Assembly: GCA_001800975.1 (NCBI GenBank)
Contig: MGWK01000007.1
Span: 62,001 to 126,000, forward strand
DNA length: 64,000 bases
Origin: Flavobacteria bacterium RIFCSPLOWO2_12_FULL_35_11
GTDB taxonomy: Bacteria > Bacteroidota > Bacteroidia > Flavobacteriales > Flavobacteriaceae
Direction of reading: 5' to 3'
Below, piece by piece: positions 1 to 9,721 of this stretch (its first letter is position 1; each line of letters starts with the position of its first letter). A program made the position numbers and the translations under genes. Below the pieces are notes generated by a model that was given only the letters and a program-made list of their open reading frames with translations, was not told the DNA's origin and searched no databases.

Positions 1-1981
1 AATTTTTAGTCATGTACCAAGTGAATGGTCTAATTTGTATGAAGCAGGTTTGTTTACTGAGTTTATGGAACAACGTGCCCCAGGACATACAGCGTTGGAT
101 GGAAAGATTTATGAAAAAGGAATGTTGGATTTTAAACAAGATATTCAAGAAAGGTTAAATAAACTCGATTTTTTAAACGATCCTGAAGCAACCGATAAAA
201 AAGAACAGTTAGATGGTATGGCAATTTCTTGTGATGCTGCTATTATTTTTGCAGAACGACATGCAGATTTTGCAGAGGAATTGGCTTCAAAAGAAAATGA
301 TATCCAACGAAAAAAAGAGTTATTAAAAATTGCAGAAGTTTGTCGCTGGGTGCCTGCAAATGCTCCAAGAAATTTTCATGAAGCTATTCAAATGTATTGG
401 TTTGTTCATTTAGGAACCATTACTGAATTAAATGGTTGGGATGCTATGAATCCTGGTCATTTTGATCAACATTTAACACCTTTTTACGAAAAGGAATTAT
501 TAGAAGGAACCTTAAATAAAGAAGAAGCAAAGGAATTATTAAGCTGTTTTTGGATTAAGGTAAACAATCATCCAGCCCCTCCAAAAGTTGGAATTACAGC
601 CAAAGAAAGTGGAACGTATAATGATTTTACAAATATTAACATTGGTGGCGTAAAAAAAGATGGCTCTAATGGTGTAAGTGAGGTTTCGTACATAATGTTA
701 GAGATTGTAGAGGAATTGCACGTACTTCAACCTGGAAATTCGGTGCACATCAGTTCCAAAACACCAGATCGTTTTTTAAAGGAAGCATGTAAAGTAATTC
801 GCCAAGGGCACGGCTATCCTTCTATTTTTAATCCAGATATTTATATTCAGGAAATGTTACGACAAGGAAAAACATTGGAAGATGCTAGAGAAGGTGGTTG
901 CAGTGGTTGTATTGAAGTTGGTGCTTTTGGGAAAGAAGCCTACATTTTAACAGGCTATTTAAATGTTCCAAAAATTATTGAAATTACATTGAATAATGGA
1001 ATTAATCCAGTTACTGGTAAACAAGTAAGTGTTAAAACTGGAGATCCAAGAGATTTTAAAACGTATGAAGAATTGTATGATGCATTCCTAAAACAGCTGA
1101 ATTACATAGTAAACCAGAAGGTTTTAGTAAGTAATTATATTGATAGAATGTTTGCAAAATACAGTCCAGCAACATTTTTATCAGTAGTAATTGAAGATTG
1201 TATCACAAAAGGAAAAGATTACTATAATGGCGGACCTAGATACAATACAAATTACATCCAATGTACAGGTTTGGGAACGGTGACAGATAGTTTGTCGGTT
1301 TTAAAGAAACACGTTTTTGAAGACAAAACTTTTTCAATGAACACGCTTTTAAATGCAGTTGCCAATAATTTTGTAGGTGAGGAAATTTTAAGGCAAACTA
1401 TTATCAATAATACGCCATTCTATGGAAATGATGATGATTATGCCGATGACATTGCGTTGCAAGTGTATAATAATTTGTTTGATGCCATTGATGGTAAACC
1501 AAATATAAAAGGCGAAACTTTTCATTTAAATATGTTATCTACAACTTGCCACGTATATTTTGGAAAAGTAATGGGAGCAACACCTAATGGACGTTTGGCG
1601 CAAAAATCAATTTCTGATGGAACTTCACCATCACATGGTTGTGATGTTAATGGGCCTTCAGCAGTTATTAAATCATTGTCTAAAATTGATCAGGTAAAAT
1701 CGGGTGGAACTTTGTTAAATCAACGTTTTTTACCAAGTTTATTAAAACGAGATGAAGATATTATGAAGTTAGGACAATTGGTTAAAAGTTATTTTGCCTT
1801 GGGAGGACATCATATTCAATTTAATATTGTAGATACTGCTACTTTATATGCTGCACAGGAAAATCCAGAAGATTATAAAGATTTATTGGTGCGTATGGCT
1901 GGTTATAGTGATTATTTCAACGATATGAATATCGATTTACAGCAAGAAGTTATTGAAAGAACAGAAAATGAATCGTTTTAA
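1..1981 (+). CDS. hypD: trans-4-hydroxy-L-proline dehydratase (glycyl radical enzyme), 5' end outside window
   Basis: Dehydrates trans-4-hydroxy-L-proline to 1-pyrroline-5-carboxylate by oxygen-sensitive radical chemistry in the cytoplasm. The frame is open from base 2, so the gene begins upstream of the window; the TTG at 35 is an internal codon. Counting that codon as residue 1, the thiyl cysteine and base glutamate are C292 and E294 (GCIEV), the glycyl radical site is G623 (RMAGYSDYF), and S192, D197, F198, D136 and H18 occur where substrate-pocket residues of Clostridioides difficile HypD are expected. As I recall the C. difficile enzyme (C434, G765, S334), the spacings of 331 and 100 residues match exactly. 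About 130 N-terminal residues are missing. The stop abuts the activase ATG, so the two are one operon. No pyrroline-5-carboxylate reductase is visible. Calling it simply pyruvate formate-lyase would be wrong. Confidence 0.9.
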   Translation, partial: IFSHVPSEWSNLYEAGLFTEFMEQRAPGHTALDGKIYEKGMLDFKQDIQERLNKLDFLNDPEATDKKEQLDGMAISCDAAIIFAERHADFAEELASKENDIQRKKELLKIAEVCRWVPANAPRNFHEAIQMYWFVHLGTITELNGWDAMNPGHFDQHLTPFYEKELLEGTLNKEEAKELLSCFWIKVNNHPAPPKVGITAKESGTYNDFTNINIGGVKKDGSNGVSEVSYIMLEIVEELHVLQPGNSVHISSKTPDRFLKEACKVIRQGHGYPSIFNPDIYIQEMLRQGKTLEDAREGGCSGCIEVGAFGKEAYILTGYLNVPKIIEITLNNGINPVTGKQVSVKTGDPRDFKTYEELYDAFLKQLNYIVNQKVLVSNYIDRMFAKYSPATFLSVVIEDCITKGKDYYNGGPRYNTNYIQCTGLGTVTDSLSVLKKHVFEDKTFSMNTLLNAVANNFVGEEILRQTIINNTPFYGNDDDYADDIALQVYNNLFDAIDGKPNIKGETFHLNMLSTTCHVYFGKVMGATPNGRLAQKSISDGTSPSHGCDVNGPSAVIKSLSKIDQVKSGGTLLNQRFLPSLLKRDEDIMKLGQLVKSYFALGGHHIQFNIVDTATLYAAQENPEDYKDLLVRMAGYSDYFNDMNIDLQQEVIERTENESF

Positions 1982-2890
1982 ATGAGTACAGGTTTAATTT
2001 TTGATATTAAAAAATTCGCTATTAACGATGGACCAGGAATTCGTTTAACAGTATTTTTTAAAGGTTGCAATTTACAATGTAAATGGTGTCATAATCCAGA
2101 AAGTATGTCGCCAAAAGTGCAGAAAATGTACAATGCTAAAAAGTGTATTGGTGCCGTAAAATGTATTGAAAACTGTCCTAATAATGCATTAGAGTTAACT
2201 GAAAACGGAATAGTTACCAATTATGATATTTGTAATTTATGTGGAAAATGTGCTGAGGTTTGTCCAACCAAAGCCTTTGAAATGTTAGGGCAAAATATTT
2301 CAATAAATGATTTAATGAAAAAAATTGATAATGAAGCAATTTTCTTTGATCAGTCTGGTGGAGGAGTTACGTTTTCAGGTGGAGAGCCTTTAATGCATTC
2401 AGAATATTTGTTAGAAGCCTTAAAAGAATGTGGAAAAAGAATATATCACAGAGTTGTGGACACAACTGCATTTTCAAAATTAGAAACGGTATTGGAAATA
2501 GCAAAACATACCGAACTTTTTTTGATTGATTTAAAAGTGATGGATTCCGAAAAACATAAAGAATTTACAGGAGTTAGTAATGAGAAAATTCTTTCAAATA
2601 TTGTGGAATTGGCAAAAACGAATTGTGAAATCACTTTTAGAATGCCATTAATAAAAGGTGTAAATACATCTGAAGTGAATATTGAAAAAACTGCTATTTT
2701 TATGAATTCATTAGTTGGAAATAGAGACACTATAAATTTGTTGCCTTATCATAAAATAGCTGAGAACAAGCATATAAAATTAGGAGCTTCAAACAAATTT
2801 ATTGAGTTTGAAACTCCTAATAATGATGAGGTATTGAAGATTATTTCAATTTTTAAAAATTATGAGATCAATGCTACAATTGGTGGTTAA
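1982..2890 (+). CDS. hypE: glycyl radical enzyme activase (radical SAM), partner of the hydroxyproline dehydratase
   Basis: Radical SAM protein that installs the glycyl radical on its partner using S-adenosylmethionine and a reduced 4Fe-4S cluster. The SAM cluster motif is C29-x3-C33-x2-C36 in GCNLQCKWCHNPE. An inserted bacterial-ferredoxin-type region follows, with cysteines near 54, 60, 64 and 83, 86, 89, 93, as in activases of the dehydratase-type glycyl radical enzymes rather than the short PFL activase. At 302 residues the length is normal. The ATG follows the dehydratase stop codon with no gap. The symbol follows Clostridium usage and must not be confused with the hydrogenase maturation gene hypE. 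Confidence 0.88.
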   Translation: MSTGLIFDIKKFAINDGPGIRLTVFFKGCNLQCKWCHNPESMSPKVQKMYNAKKCIGAVKCIENCPNNALELTENGIVTNYDICNLCGKCAEVCPTKAFEMLGQNISINDLMKKIDNEAIFFDQSGGGVTFSGGEPLMHSEYLLEALKECGKRIYHRVVDTTAFSKLETVLEIAKHTELFLIDLKVMDSEKHKEFTGVSNEKILSNIVELAKTNCEITFRMPLIKGVNTSEVNIEKTAIFMNSLVGNRDTINLLPYHKIAENKHIKLGASNKFIEFETPNNDEVLKIISIFKNYEINATIGG

Positions 2891-2896
2891 TATTAA

Positions 2897-3865
2897 TTAT
2901 TGATTTAGAAGTTTCATTCCTGAATCATTTTTTCTATTTCCACGAACTTTTTTAGATACTTGATTTATTCGTTTTAAGTCATAATCAGTTAATACGATTT
3001 CCAACGACTGAATATTCTCTGTCAAATAAGTTCTTCTCTTTGTTCCAGGAATTGGAAAAATATCTGTTCCTTGGGCAATTAACCATGCAAGTGCAATTTG
3101 GCTTGTTTTGCATTTTTTCTCGGCTGCAATTTTTTCCAATTCATCCACGATAAGTAAATTGGATTTAAAATTTTCTCCCTGAAAAAGCGGAATATCTTTT
3201 CGGTAATCATCCTTATCAAATATATCGGTACTTTTTATTTTGCCAGTTAAAAATCCTCTTCCAAGCGGGCTGTATGGCACAAGTGCTATTTGAAGCTCAC
3301 GGCAAGTATCTAAAATCTCCTCTTCAACATTCCGTACCCAAATAGAATATTCTGATTGCACCGCAGTAATAGGATGTATGGCATGTGCTTTTTTTAAGCT
3401 TTTTGCAGAAACTTCTGAAAGCCCAAGATATCTAACCTTTCCTTCGCTTACAAGATCTGCCATAGCACCAACCGTTTCCTCTATGGGTACATTTATATCT
3501 ATGCGATGTAAATAATACAAATCTATATAATCAGTTCCAAGTCTTTTTAGGCTTGCATCACATGCTTTTTTAACATATTCAGGCCGTCCACAAATGCCTT
3601 TTTCACTTGGTAAAAAACCAAATTTAGTAGCTAAAATCACATTTTCACGTACATTTTTTAGTGCATTCCCCACAAATATCTCATTATGTCCGTTTCCATA
3701 AACATCAGCAGTATCAAAAAAGTTTAGACCTTTTTCAATAGCCAATTTAATGGTGGCAAAAGATTCTTTATCGTCGGGTTTTCCGTACCATTCAGACATT
3801 CCCATGCAGCCTAAACCTACTCTTGAGGCAATTAAATCGCTTTGACCAAGTCTTTGTTTTTTCAT
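2897..3865 (-). CDS. aldo/keto reductase
   Basis: Cytoplasmic NADPH-dependent oxidoreductase with a TIM-barrel fold; the substrate is unknown. The catalytic tetrad is readable as D51 and Y56 (FDTADVYG), K81 (ATKFG) and H120 (YYLHR). The C-terminal PGTKRR segment fits cofactor binding. The 322-residue length is typical of the AKR13-like, YajO-type group. It converges on the activase with only six bases between the stops, so there is no room for a private terminator. Upstream (3866-4051) is a very AT-rich 186-base stretch with no clear promoter match. Confidence 0.85.
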   Translation of the reverse strand: MKKQRLGQSDLIASRVGLGCMGMSEWYGKPDDKESFATIKLAIEKGLNFFDTADVYGNGHNEIFVGNALKNVRENVILATKFGFLPSEKGICGRPEYVKKACDASLKRLGTDYIDLYYLHRIDINVPIEETVGAMADLVSEGKVRYLGLSEVSAKSLKKAHAIHPITAVQSEYSIWVRNVEEEILDTCRELQIALVPYSPLGRGFLTGKIKSTDIFDKDDYRKDIPLFQGENFKSNLLIVDELEKIAAEKKCKTSQIALAWLIAQGTDIFPIPGTKRRTYLTENIQSLEIVLTDYDLKRINQVSKKVRGNRKNDSGMKLLNQ

Positions 3866-4051
3866 ATACGATAATTTTATAATTCTTAAATAGTTAGGTT
3901 TGATTTATTAATAATCAAATGTTTTATTAATTCTAATATTTATATTTTACTTAAAGAAATTTACGAGAAAGTTTTATAAATATTTACCTTAAATTAATAT
4001 TTTTTTAGTTTTAATTATTTTAGTAACTGGAAATATCAGTAGGTGAAAAAA

Positions 4052-4846
4052 TTATCTAAAACTCCAATTGGTATAGTTTGTATATTTTTCTATTTCATTT
4101 TCAATTTTATCAGGCAATTCAGGAAAAAAGTCTATGCCGGTTAAAATTTCAATTTCATCTATGCTGCTGATAAATTGGTACAATCCTTTTTCTGATTTTT
4201 CATGAGGCATTAAAAAGGCAATGGCTTTAATTTCTGGTGCATTATAATCTAAAATTATTTTATAGAAATATTGCGGAACGGCAACTTTTTCACTTCCTAT
4301 TGTTTTTAAATTTGGCGTTAAAACGCCGCCAGTTACGATGTATAATTTTTGGTATTTTTGGGCCCAATATCTTACTTTTTCTTCCAATCTATTCCAAACG
4401 CCACCGTTAAATTCATAAGTTTGGGGTGAAATGTTAGAGGTAAAAAAGGTTTCGTTATAGGCATCCACAGAAAATTTTCGATCTCCGGCCGGACATAAAT
4501 GTCCTTTGTTATAACCAGAATCTTTAAAATTTTTATAATGTGCACTTTGTGTTGTTACCTTGGGGTCTTTTTCAAAATAAGGTCTTTTAATAGAGATGCT
4601 TGAAAGTTGTTTTTGCGTTAATTCATATGCCACCCATTCTGCCTGTTCATATTTTTCGTTATAGGAAAGCGAATAAAATTGATGATGGACAACTTGCCCG
4701 GTTGTTGAGGTTGGCAAAAAATCGAAATCAGAAATATTTTCCGTGCTATTTGAAACGCCGGTTTCAATAGCATAGCCATCATAAAAATAGAATCCTATGG
4801 CGATAAGCAAAGTTATAATTGTGTAAACTGCTTTTCTATTTTTCAC
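4052..4846 (-). CDS. secreted or membrane-anchored DNA/RNA non-specific endonuclease (NUC1 family)
   Basis: Sugar-nonspecific, metal-dependent nuclease of the beta-beta-alpha-metal fold. An N-terminal hydrophobic segment (residues about 7-24) is a signal peptide or anchor, so the enzyme acts outside the cytoplasm. The catalytic region is NKGHLCPAGDRKFS with the general-base histidine at H116, and the metal-binding asparagine is N138 in SNISPQ. The family signature is usually DRGH; here it is NKGH. The gene start overlaps the end of the upstream thioesterase by 11 bases, so the two are probably co-transcribed. A role in nucleic-acid scavenging is inference. Confidence 0.8.
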   Translation of the reverse strand: MKNRKAVYTIITLLIAIGFYFYDGYAIETGVSNSTENISDFDFLPTSTTGQVVHHQFYSLSYNEKYEQAEWVAYELTQKQLSSISIKRPYFEKDPKVTTQSAHYKNFKDSGYNKGHLCPAGDRKFSVDAYNETFFTSNISPQTYEFNGGVWNRLEEKVRYWAQKYQKLYIVTGGVLTPNLKTIGSEKVAVPQYFYKIILDYNAPEIKAIAFLMPHEKSEKGLYQFISSIDEIEILTGIDFFPELPDKIENEIEKYTNYTNWSFR

Positions 4847-5306
4847 TTTTCAACAAAATTTCCTGAAAATTTTCAGATTTTGGAAGGTCATCAAAGATAG
4901 TTACAAATTTTTGGGGAGGCGAGGTCAGTTTGCGTTTTACCAAATCTATCCAGGCGCCATATACTTTTATTTCAGCCGCAAGCTTACCGGCTTCATTAAA
5001 AATATGATGGTTAAAACGCCAGCGTTCAATTCCTTTTGAAACTCCTTCCAATTCCATTTTAACGGTAATGTCTTCACCAATATGTATTTCCTTATAAAAT
5101 GAAGTTTCTTCTTTAAACAACACCGGACCAATGTTTAGTTTCGCAAATTCGTTGATTGAGAGTCCGTGTTCCTGAAAAAAGCGCACCCTAACTTCTGCGG
5201 CATAATCGTTATACGCCGTATGACGCATATGTCTGTTGGGGTCAAAATCCGACCATTTTGTTTTAAAAGTAATTTCGAAATTCATTGACTGTTTTTTGAG
5301 GGGCAA
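4836..5306 (-). CDS. acyl-CoA thioesterase-like hotdog protein
   Basis: Single-domain hotdog thioesterase of the 4HBT/YbgC type. The motif SDFDPNRHM near the N-terminus corresponds to the D-x-N-x-H active-site signature, and TAYNDYAAEVRVRFF fits the central helix. Total length is 156 residues, typical for the family. A second methionine seven codons downstream (5285, MNFEITFK) aligns better with usual family starts and may be the true start. It is the first gene of a two-gene minus-strand unit with the nuclease. The substrate is not predictable. Confidence 0.75.
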   Translation of the reverse strand: MPLKKQSMNFEITFKTKWSDFDPNRHMRHTAYNDYAAEVRVRFFQEHGLSINEFAKLNIGPVLFKEETSFYKEIHIGEDITVKMELEGVSKGIERWRFNHHIFNEAGKLAAEIKVYGAWIDLVKRKLTSPPQKFVTIFDDLPKSENFQEILLKSEK

Positions 5307-5370
5307 ATTTAGGGCTTAAGTTTCGTTTTAATAAATCTATGGTAAAAAAAGGTTGAAATTTTTGGGGTTT

Positions 5371-6465
5371 TTAATTTTTAACGTCCAAAGCATCGCGTAA
5401 GGCATTTCCTATTAACATAAATGCCATCACCAAACTCATAATGGCCAAACCGGGAATAATGGCCAAGTAGGCTTTCCCCAAAATAATGTAACTGTAATGG
5501 TCTTTAATCATTGCGCCCCACGAAGGTGTGGGTGGTTGGGCACCAATTCCCAAAAAACTCAAGCCGCTTTCCATTAAAATGGCTCCGGCAAAGTTGGCCG
5601 CCGAAATCACAATCACTGGCGCCATAATATTGGGTAAAATATGCTTAAAAATGATTCTGAAGTTTGAAAATCCCAACGCTTTTGCAGCTTCCACATATTG
5701 CATTTCCTTAGCACTGATCAGTTGTCCGCGCACAACCCGGGCAACTTCAACCCACATCGTTAAACCAACGGCAATAAAAACTTGCCAAAACCCTTTTCCT
5801 AATGCCAAGGTGATGGCAATTACCAAAAGCAGGGTGGGAATTGACCAGGTAATATTGATCAGCCACATAATAAAAGCGTCTATTTTTCCGCCAAAATAGC
5901 CAGCAATTGCACCAATGGAAAGTCCAATGACCAGAGAAATAAATACAGCTATAAAACCAATGGAAAAAGAGATTCTTGTGCCAATTAACATCCTGCTTAG
6001 CAAATCCCTTCCATACTTATCGGTTCCTAAATAGAATTTTTTTGTTTTTATGAAGGTTGAAATGTCTTTCCCCTGAAATTTTGATAGCGGAAATGTTTTT
6101 GTTAAACTGGCCGCATTGTTTTCAGTATACGTATGAATGGTTAATTCGTTTTCGAAAATGCGGTAATTTGAAATCGGAATTTCAGTTTTCGGACTTTTTT
6201 TCCCGAATAAAACTGTGGTAAAGAATGATTGGTCGATTGTTTTTTCTGAAGGAATGGTCAACATTAAAACTTCAAAACCCGGTTTTTTAGAGTGAATTTC
6301 TAAATGCATCTGATTTGCATTGCTACTATTGTCTGGAGCTAAAACGTAAGCAAATGTGGCTGCCAAAGCACATAAAATCACAAACCAAAAAGCAAACACT
6401 CCAGCAGTATTTTTTTTAAACTTCTGGAGTGCTAGTGCTGATAATGAATTTGCTTTAGTTTTCAA
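5371..6465 (-). CDS. ABC transporter permease, OppC/DppC type
   Basis: Inner-membrane permease of a peptide/nickel-type ABC importer. It has an N-terminal transmembrane helix (about residues 23-42), then a BPD_transp_1 core with five helices from about residue 160. The EAA loop that docks the ATPase is EAAKALGFSNFRIIFKHILPN-like near residue 260. Between the first helix and the core lie about 90 residues of predicted non-cytoplasmic sequence, longer than in classical OppC. No OppB, ATPase or binding-protein gene adjoins it, so the partners are encoded elsewhere. It lies downstream of prc with a 41-base gap. Confidence 0.85.
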   Translation of the reverse strand: MKTKANSLSALALQKFKKNTAGVFAFWFVILCALAATFAYVLAPDNSSNANQMHLEIHSKKPGFEVLMLTIPSEKTIDQSFFTTVLFGKKSPKTEIPISNYRIFENELTIHTYTENNAASLTKTFPLSKFQGKDISTFIKTKKFYLGTDKYGRDLLSRMLIGTRISFSIGFIAVFISLVIGLSIGAIAGYFGGKIDAFIMWLINITWSIPTLLLVIAITLALGKGFWQVFIAVGLTMWVEVARVVRGQLISAKEMQYVEAAKALGFSNFRIIFKHILPNIMAPVIVISAANFAGAILMESGLSFLGIGAQPPTPSWGAMIKDHYSYIILGKAYLAIIPGLAIMSLVMAFMLIGNALRDALDVKN

Positions 6466-6506
6466 TAGTTATTTCTTTACAAGTGTAAAGTTACACTATT
6501 TTAAAA

Positions 6507-8633
6507 TTAATTTTTCACCAATTGAACCTGTGGTTTTATTTTTAATTCGCTGAGGACATTTAAAGCTTCTTCAACATAAATGTCTTTTTTTAAATTGGTA
6601 TGCCAAGCTTCACGCTTTTCGGCCAAATCTTTATCGGTTTCTAACAAAGGTTTTTCATAAAAGGGTGATGTAAAGGTCAAATTAGAGGTGTATTCACCAA
6701 TTTCTTTATATTTTAATGATTCATTTTTGTGACTTTCCAAATCATTTTTATAATCCTCAATATTTAAATAAACTAAACTTTCATCCTGTGAACTTTTCAA
6801 CCACTTTGCATTTTCATCTATTAATTTGAAATATTTGTTATTTTCAATTCGTTTTTTGCTGTTATTGATTGCAAGGTCATAGTTTTCGTAATTATTCCAA
6901 AGCGCATAATTGGCTGCAGGAACTTTATCAAATTTCAAGGCATTTTTTGAGTCGCGTTCACCAATTTCCATATAACTGTATCTGCTTGGCAACATTATAT
7001 CAGAGTGTACGCCTTCCATTTGTGTAGAACCTCCATTAATTCTGTAGAATTTTTGAATGGTGATTTTTAGGGCGCCCAAATCTTCATCATTCAAATTGTG
7101 ATATTTATTTAAGTCCAACACACTTTGAACTGTACCTTTTCCGTAGGTTTGTTTGCCGCCTATTATCACGGCCCTATGGTAATCTTGCATGGCTGCCGCA
7201 AATATTTCTGATGCGGATGCAGACAGTTCATTCACCAAAACCACCAAAGGACCATTCCATTGAATTTTTGGATCTGTGTCATTTTTTATGTCTGGGCTTC
7301 TGTCGCGATATTTTACTTGTACAACCGGACCTTTATTGATGAATAATCCGCTAATTTCAATCGCTGTTTGCAGTGATCCGCCACCATTATTCCTTAAATC
7401 CAACAAAATACCCTCAACATTTTCTTTTTTCAGACGTTCAATTTCTTGGGCCATATCTGTGGTAGAGTTTCTGAAGTTTTTTTCGTCAAAATCAATATAA
7501 AATTGCGGTAAATTAATAATGCCAAAAGTTCTGCCGTCTTTTTTCAGAATGCTTGATTTTACAAATGTCTCTTGCAACTCAACAATATCTCTGATAATGG
7601 AAACGATTTTAATGGTGCCGTCTATTTTTTTAATGGTCAATCTAACCTCGGTGCCTTTTTTACCTTTGATAAATTCAATGGCATGGTCTAAACGCATGCC
7701 CACAATGTCAACTGGTTCTTTATTTCCTTGAGCCACTTTTAAAATGATATCGCCAACTTCCAATTCGCCCGATTTCCACGCCGGACCGCCTGAGATCAAT
7801 TCATCAACCCTGGTATAATCGTTTTTCTTTTGAAGTCGCGCTCCAATACCTTCCAATTTTCCCGCCATGGAAATATCAAATTGTTTTTTCACATTTGGCT
7901 CAAAATAGGTGGTATGCGGGTCAAATGTTTCAGTAATGCAATTCACGTAAGTTGAAAACCAATCAGAATAAGTAAGTTCATCGATTCTTTCATAAAGATC
8001 ATTCATGCTGGTAAGCGTAGCTTCACGCACTTCAATTTCCAAAGAGTCTATTGGTTTTTTAATGTAAGTGCTGTCGGCTTTAAATTTATCATCCTCATCA
8101 CTTATTTTATCATACAAACGCGTAAGTGCATTATATTTTAATTGCTTATTCCAAATGTTTACCAAATCATTTTTAGTTTTTGGATACGCTATTTTTTCCG
8201 GATCAATTTCTAAGGTTTCTTTGGCTTCAAAAGTAAATTTATTCGCTAAAATTTCTTTGTAATATGTTTTTGATTCTTCGGTACGTTGCATAAAACGTTC
8301 ATAAACCAAAAAGAAAAATGTTAAATCTTCATTGTTTATTTGATCATCAATTTTAGTTTTATAGGCTGAAAACTCATCGATATCCGATTGTAAAAAATAC
8401 CGTTTGGAAGGATCCAATCTTTCCAAAAATTCATCATAAACTTTTACAGAAAAAGCATCATCAATTTGCTGAGGTTCGTAATGGCCTTGTATTAACACAT
8501 ATTTTAAAATAGTCAATAAAACTTTATCTTTCGGGTCGGTGTTGGCAATTGCCTTGAAGCTAGTAAGTAAGCTAAATACAAAGAGCAATGGCAACAATAA
8601 TTTAAATTTTCTGATCATCATCTGTCGATTCAA
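6507..8633 (-). CDS. prc: carboxy-terminal processing protease (tail-specific protease, S41A)
   Basis: Periplasmic serine protease that degrades proteins from exposed C-termini. Hydrophobic residues 11-30 form a signal peptide. A long N-terminal helical domain precedes a PDZ domain (about 255-340), then the S41 core: GILLDLRNNGGG near 408-419, the Ser-Lys dyad at S473 in ELSASASEI and K499 in TYGKGTVQ. A C-terminal domain of about 150 residues (DUF3340-like) completes the 708-residue protein, matching the long Prc/Tsp class rather than short CtpA. The 294-base region between this gene and surE is divergent regulatory space. Confidence 0.92.
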   Translation of the reverse strand: MNRQMMIRKFKLLLPLLFVFSLLTSFKAIANTDPKDKVLLTILKYVLIQGHYEPQQIDDAFSVKVYDEFLERLDPSKRYFLQSDIDEFSAYKTKIDDQINNEDLTFFFLVYERFMQRTEESKTYYKEILANKFTFEAKETLEIDPEKIAYPKTKNDLVNIWNKQLKYNALTRLYDKISDEDDKFKADSTYIKKPIDSLEIEVREATLTSMNDLYERIDELTYSDWFSTYVNCITETFDPHTTYFEPNVKKQFDISMAGKLEGIGARLQKKNDYTRVDELISGGPAWKSGELEVGDIILKVAQGNKEPVDIVGMRLDHAIEFIKGKKGTEVRLTIKKIDGTIKIVSIIRDIVELQETFVKSSILKKDGRTFGIINLPQFYIDFDEKNFRNSTTDMAQEIERLKKENVEGILLDLRNNGGGSLQTAIEISGLFINKGPVVQVKYRDRSPDIKNDTDPKIQWNGPLVVLVNELSASASEIFAAAMQDYHRAVIIGGKQTYGKGTVQSVLDLNKYHNLNDEDLGALKITIQKFYRINGGSTQMEGVHSDIMLPSRYSYMEIGERDSKNALKFDKVPAANYALWNNYENYDLAINNSKKRIENNKYFKLIDENAKWLKSSQDESLVYLNIEDYKNDLESHKNESLKYKEIGEYTSNLTFTSPFYEKPLLETDKDLAEKREAWHTNLKKDIYVEEALNVLSELKIKPQVQLVKN

Positions 8634-8880
8634 TATTTATTAATTTGTTTTTTAAGCAACTACTAAAATAGTGCCATTTTTTTGGCCAGACGTCTAAATT
8701 AACCTTTTTTTATAAATTCATCAGAAGGCTTCAAACACTTTACCACTATTTTAACTAAAAACCCAAAAAATGTTAATTCCCATGTCTTGTCTATTTTTCA
8801 GGTAATTTCTTATTTGGTAAACGCAATAATAATGAAATATTAATTTAATTCTGCTTTAGAAAATGTTAAATTTTAATATA

Positions 8881-8909
8881 TTGTAAGCAAATAAAATAGC
8901 CTAAATTTG
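8881..8909 (+). promoter_or_regulatory. candidate surE promoter (Bacteroidetes type)
   Basis: TAAATTTG at 8902-8909 matches the TAnnTTTG -7 consensus exactly, with TTG at 8881-8883 eighteen bases upstream as a -33 element. The surE ATG begins 18 bases after the box. The remainder of 8634-8880 is AT-rich without other features I can identify. Confidence 0.45.
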
Positions 8910-8927
8910 TTGTTTAATTAGAATAAG

Positions 8928-9692
8928 ATGAATAAAAAACCTTTGATTTTAGTCACCAATGATGATGGAATTACGGCACCGGGAATTAGAATCCTAATTT
9001 CTGTAATGAATGAAATTGGTGACGTGGTGGTGATTGCGCCCGACAGTCCGCAAAGCGGAATGGGACACGCAATTACCATTAATGAAACTTTGTATTGCAA
9101 TGAAATAAAAATTGACGACGGGCCTCAAAAGGAATATCAGTCTTCCGGAACGCCCGCCGATTGCGTAAAGTTGGCCGTTAGTGAAATTTTAGACAGAAAA
9201 CCGGACTTATGTGTTTCCGGGATCAATCACGGATCAAACTCCTCCATTAACGTTATTTATTCAGGAACGATGAGTGCCGCTGTTGAAGCCGGTGTGGAAG
9301 GAATTCCCGCGATCGGATTTTCACTGCTCGATTATTCTTGGAATGCCAATTTTGAGCCCTTAAAAGCGTATATCAAAAAAATAGCATTAAATGTTTTGGA
9401 AAACGGACTGCCAGATGGCGTTGTGCTGAATGTTAACTTTCCAAAAAGCGAAACGTTTAACGGCATTAAAATCAGCCGGCAAGCACGTGCAAATTGGGTG
9501 GAAGAATTTGACAAACGCGTTAATCCGCAAGGGAAAACGTACTATTGGCTTACGGGAAAATTTGTGAATATGGACAAAGGCGAAGACACCGATGAGTGGG
9601 CGCTGGCAAACAATTACGTTTCCGTTGTTCCTGTTCAATTTGATTTAACCGCGCATCATTTTTTACAAAAATTAAACACTTGGAATTTGTAA
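8928..9692 (+). CDS. surE: 5'/3'-nucleotidase SurE
   Basis: Metal-dependent phosphatase that hydrolyses nucleoside monophosphates, cytoplasmic. The family signatures are all present: TNDDGITAPGI with metal ligands D12 and D13, APDSPQSGMGHAIT, SGTPADCVKLAV, and GINHGSNSSINVIYSGTMSAA. The 254-residue length is normal. It heads a plus-strand run with a small membrane protein and lpxB. Confidence 0.95.
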   Translation: MNKKPLILVTNDDGITAPGIRILISVMNEIGDVVVIAPDSPQSGMGHAITINETLYCNEIKIDDGPQKEYQSSGTPADCVKLAVSEILDRKPDLCVSGINHGSNSSINVIYSGTMSAAVEAGVEGIPAIGFSLLDYSWNANFEPLKAYIKKIALNVLENGLPDGVVLNVNFPKSETFNGIKISRQARANWVEEFDKRVNPQGKTYYWLTGKFVNMDKGEDTDEWALANNYVSVVPVQFDLTAHHFLQKLNTWNL

Positions 9693-9721
9693 TTTTAGCA
9701 TTGAACTAACTAAATTTTGAT

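Noticed and set aside
35-37. TTG as the start of the hydroxyproline dehydratase
   Set aside because: The frame is open to the window edge and the upstream codons (HVPSEWSNLYEAG) continue the family sequence.
5528-5899. A 123-codon frame antisense to the OppC-like permease
   Set aside because: It mirrors the conserved permease helices and EAA loop and carries no recognisable features of its own.
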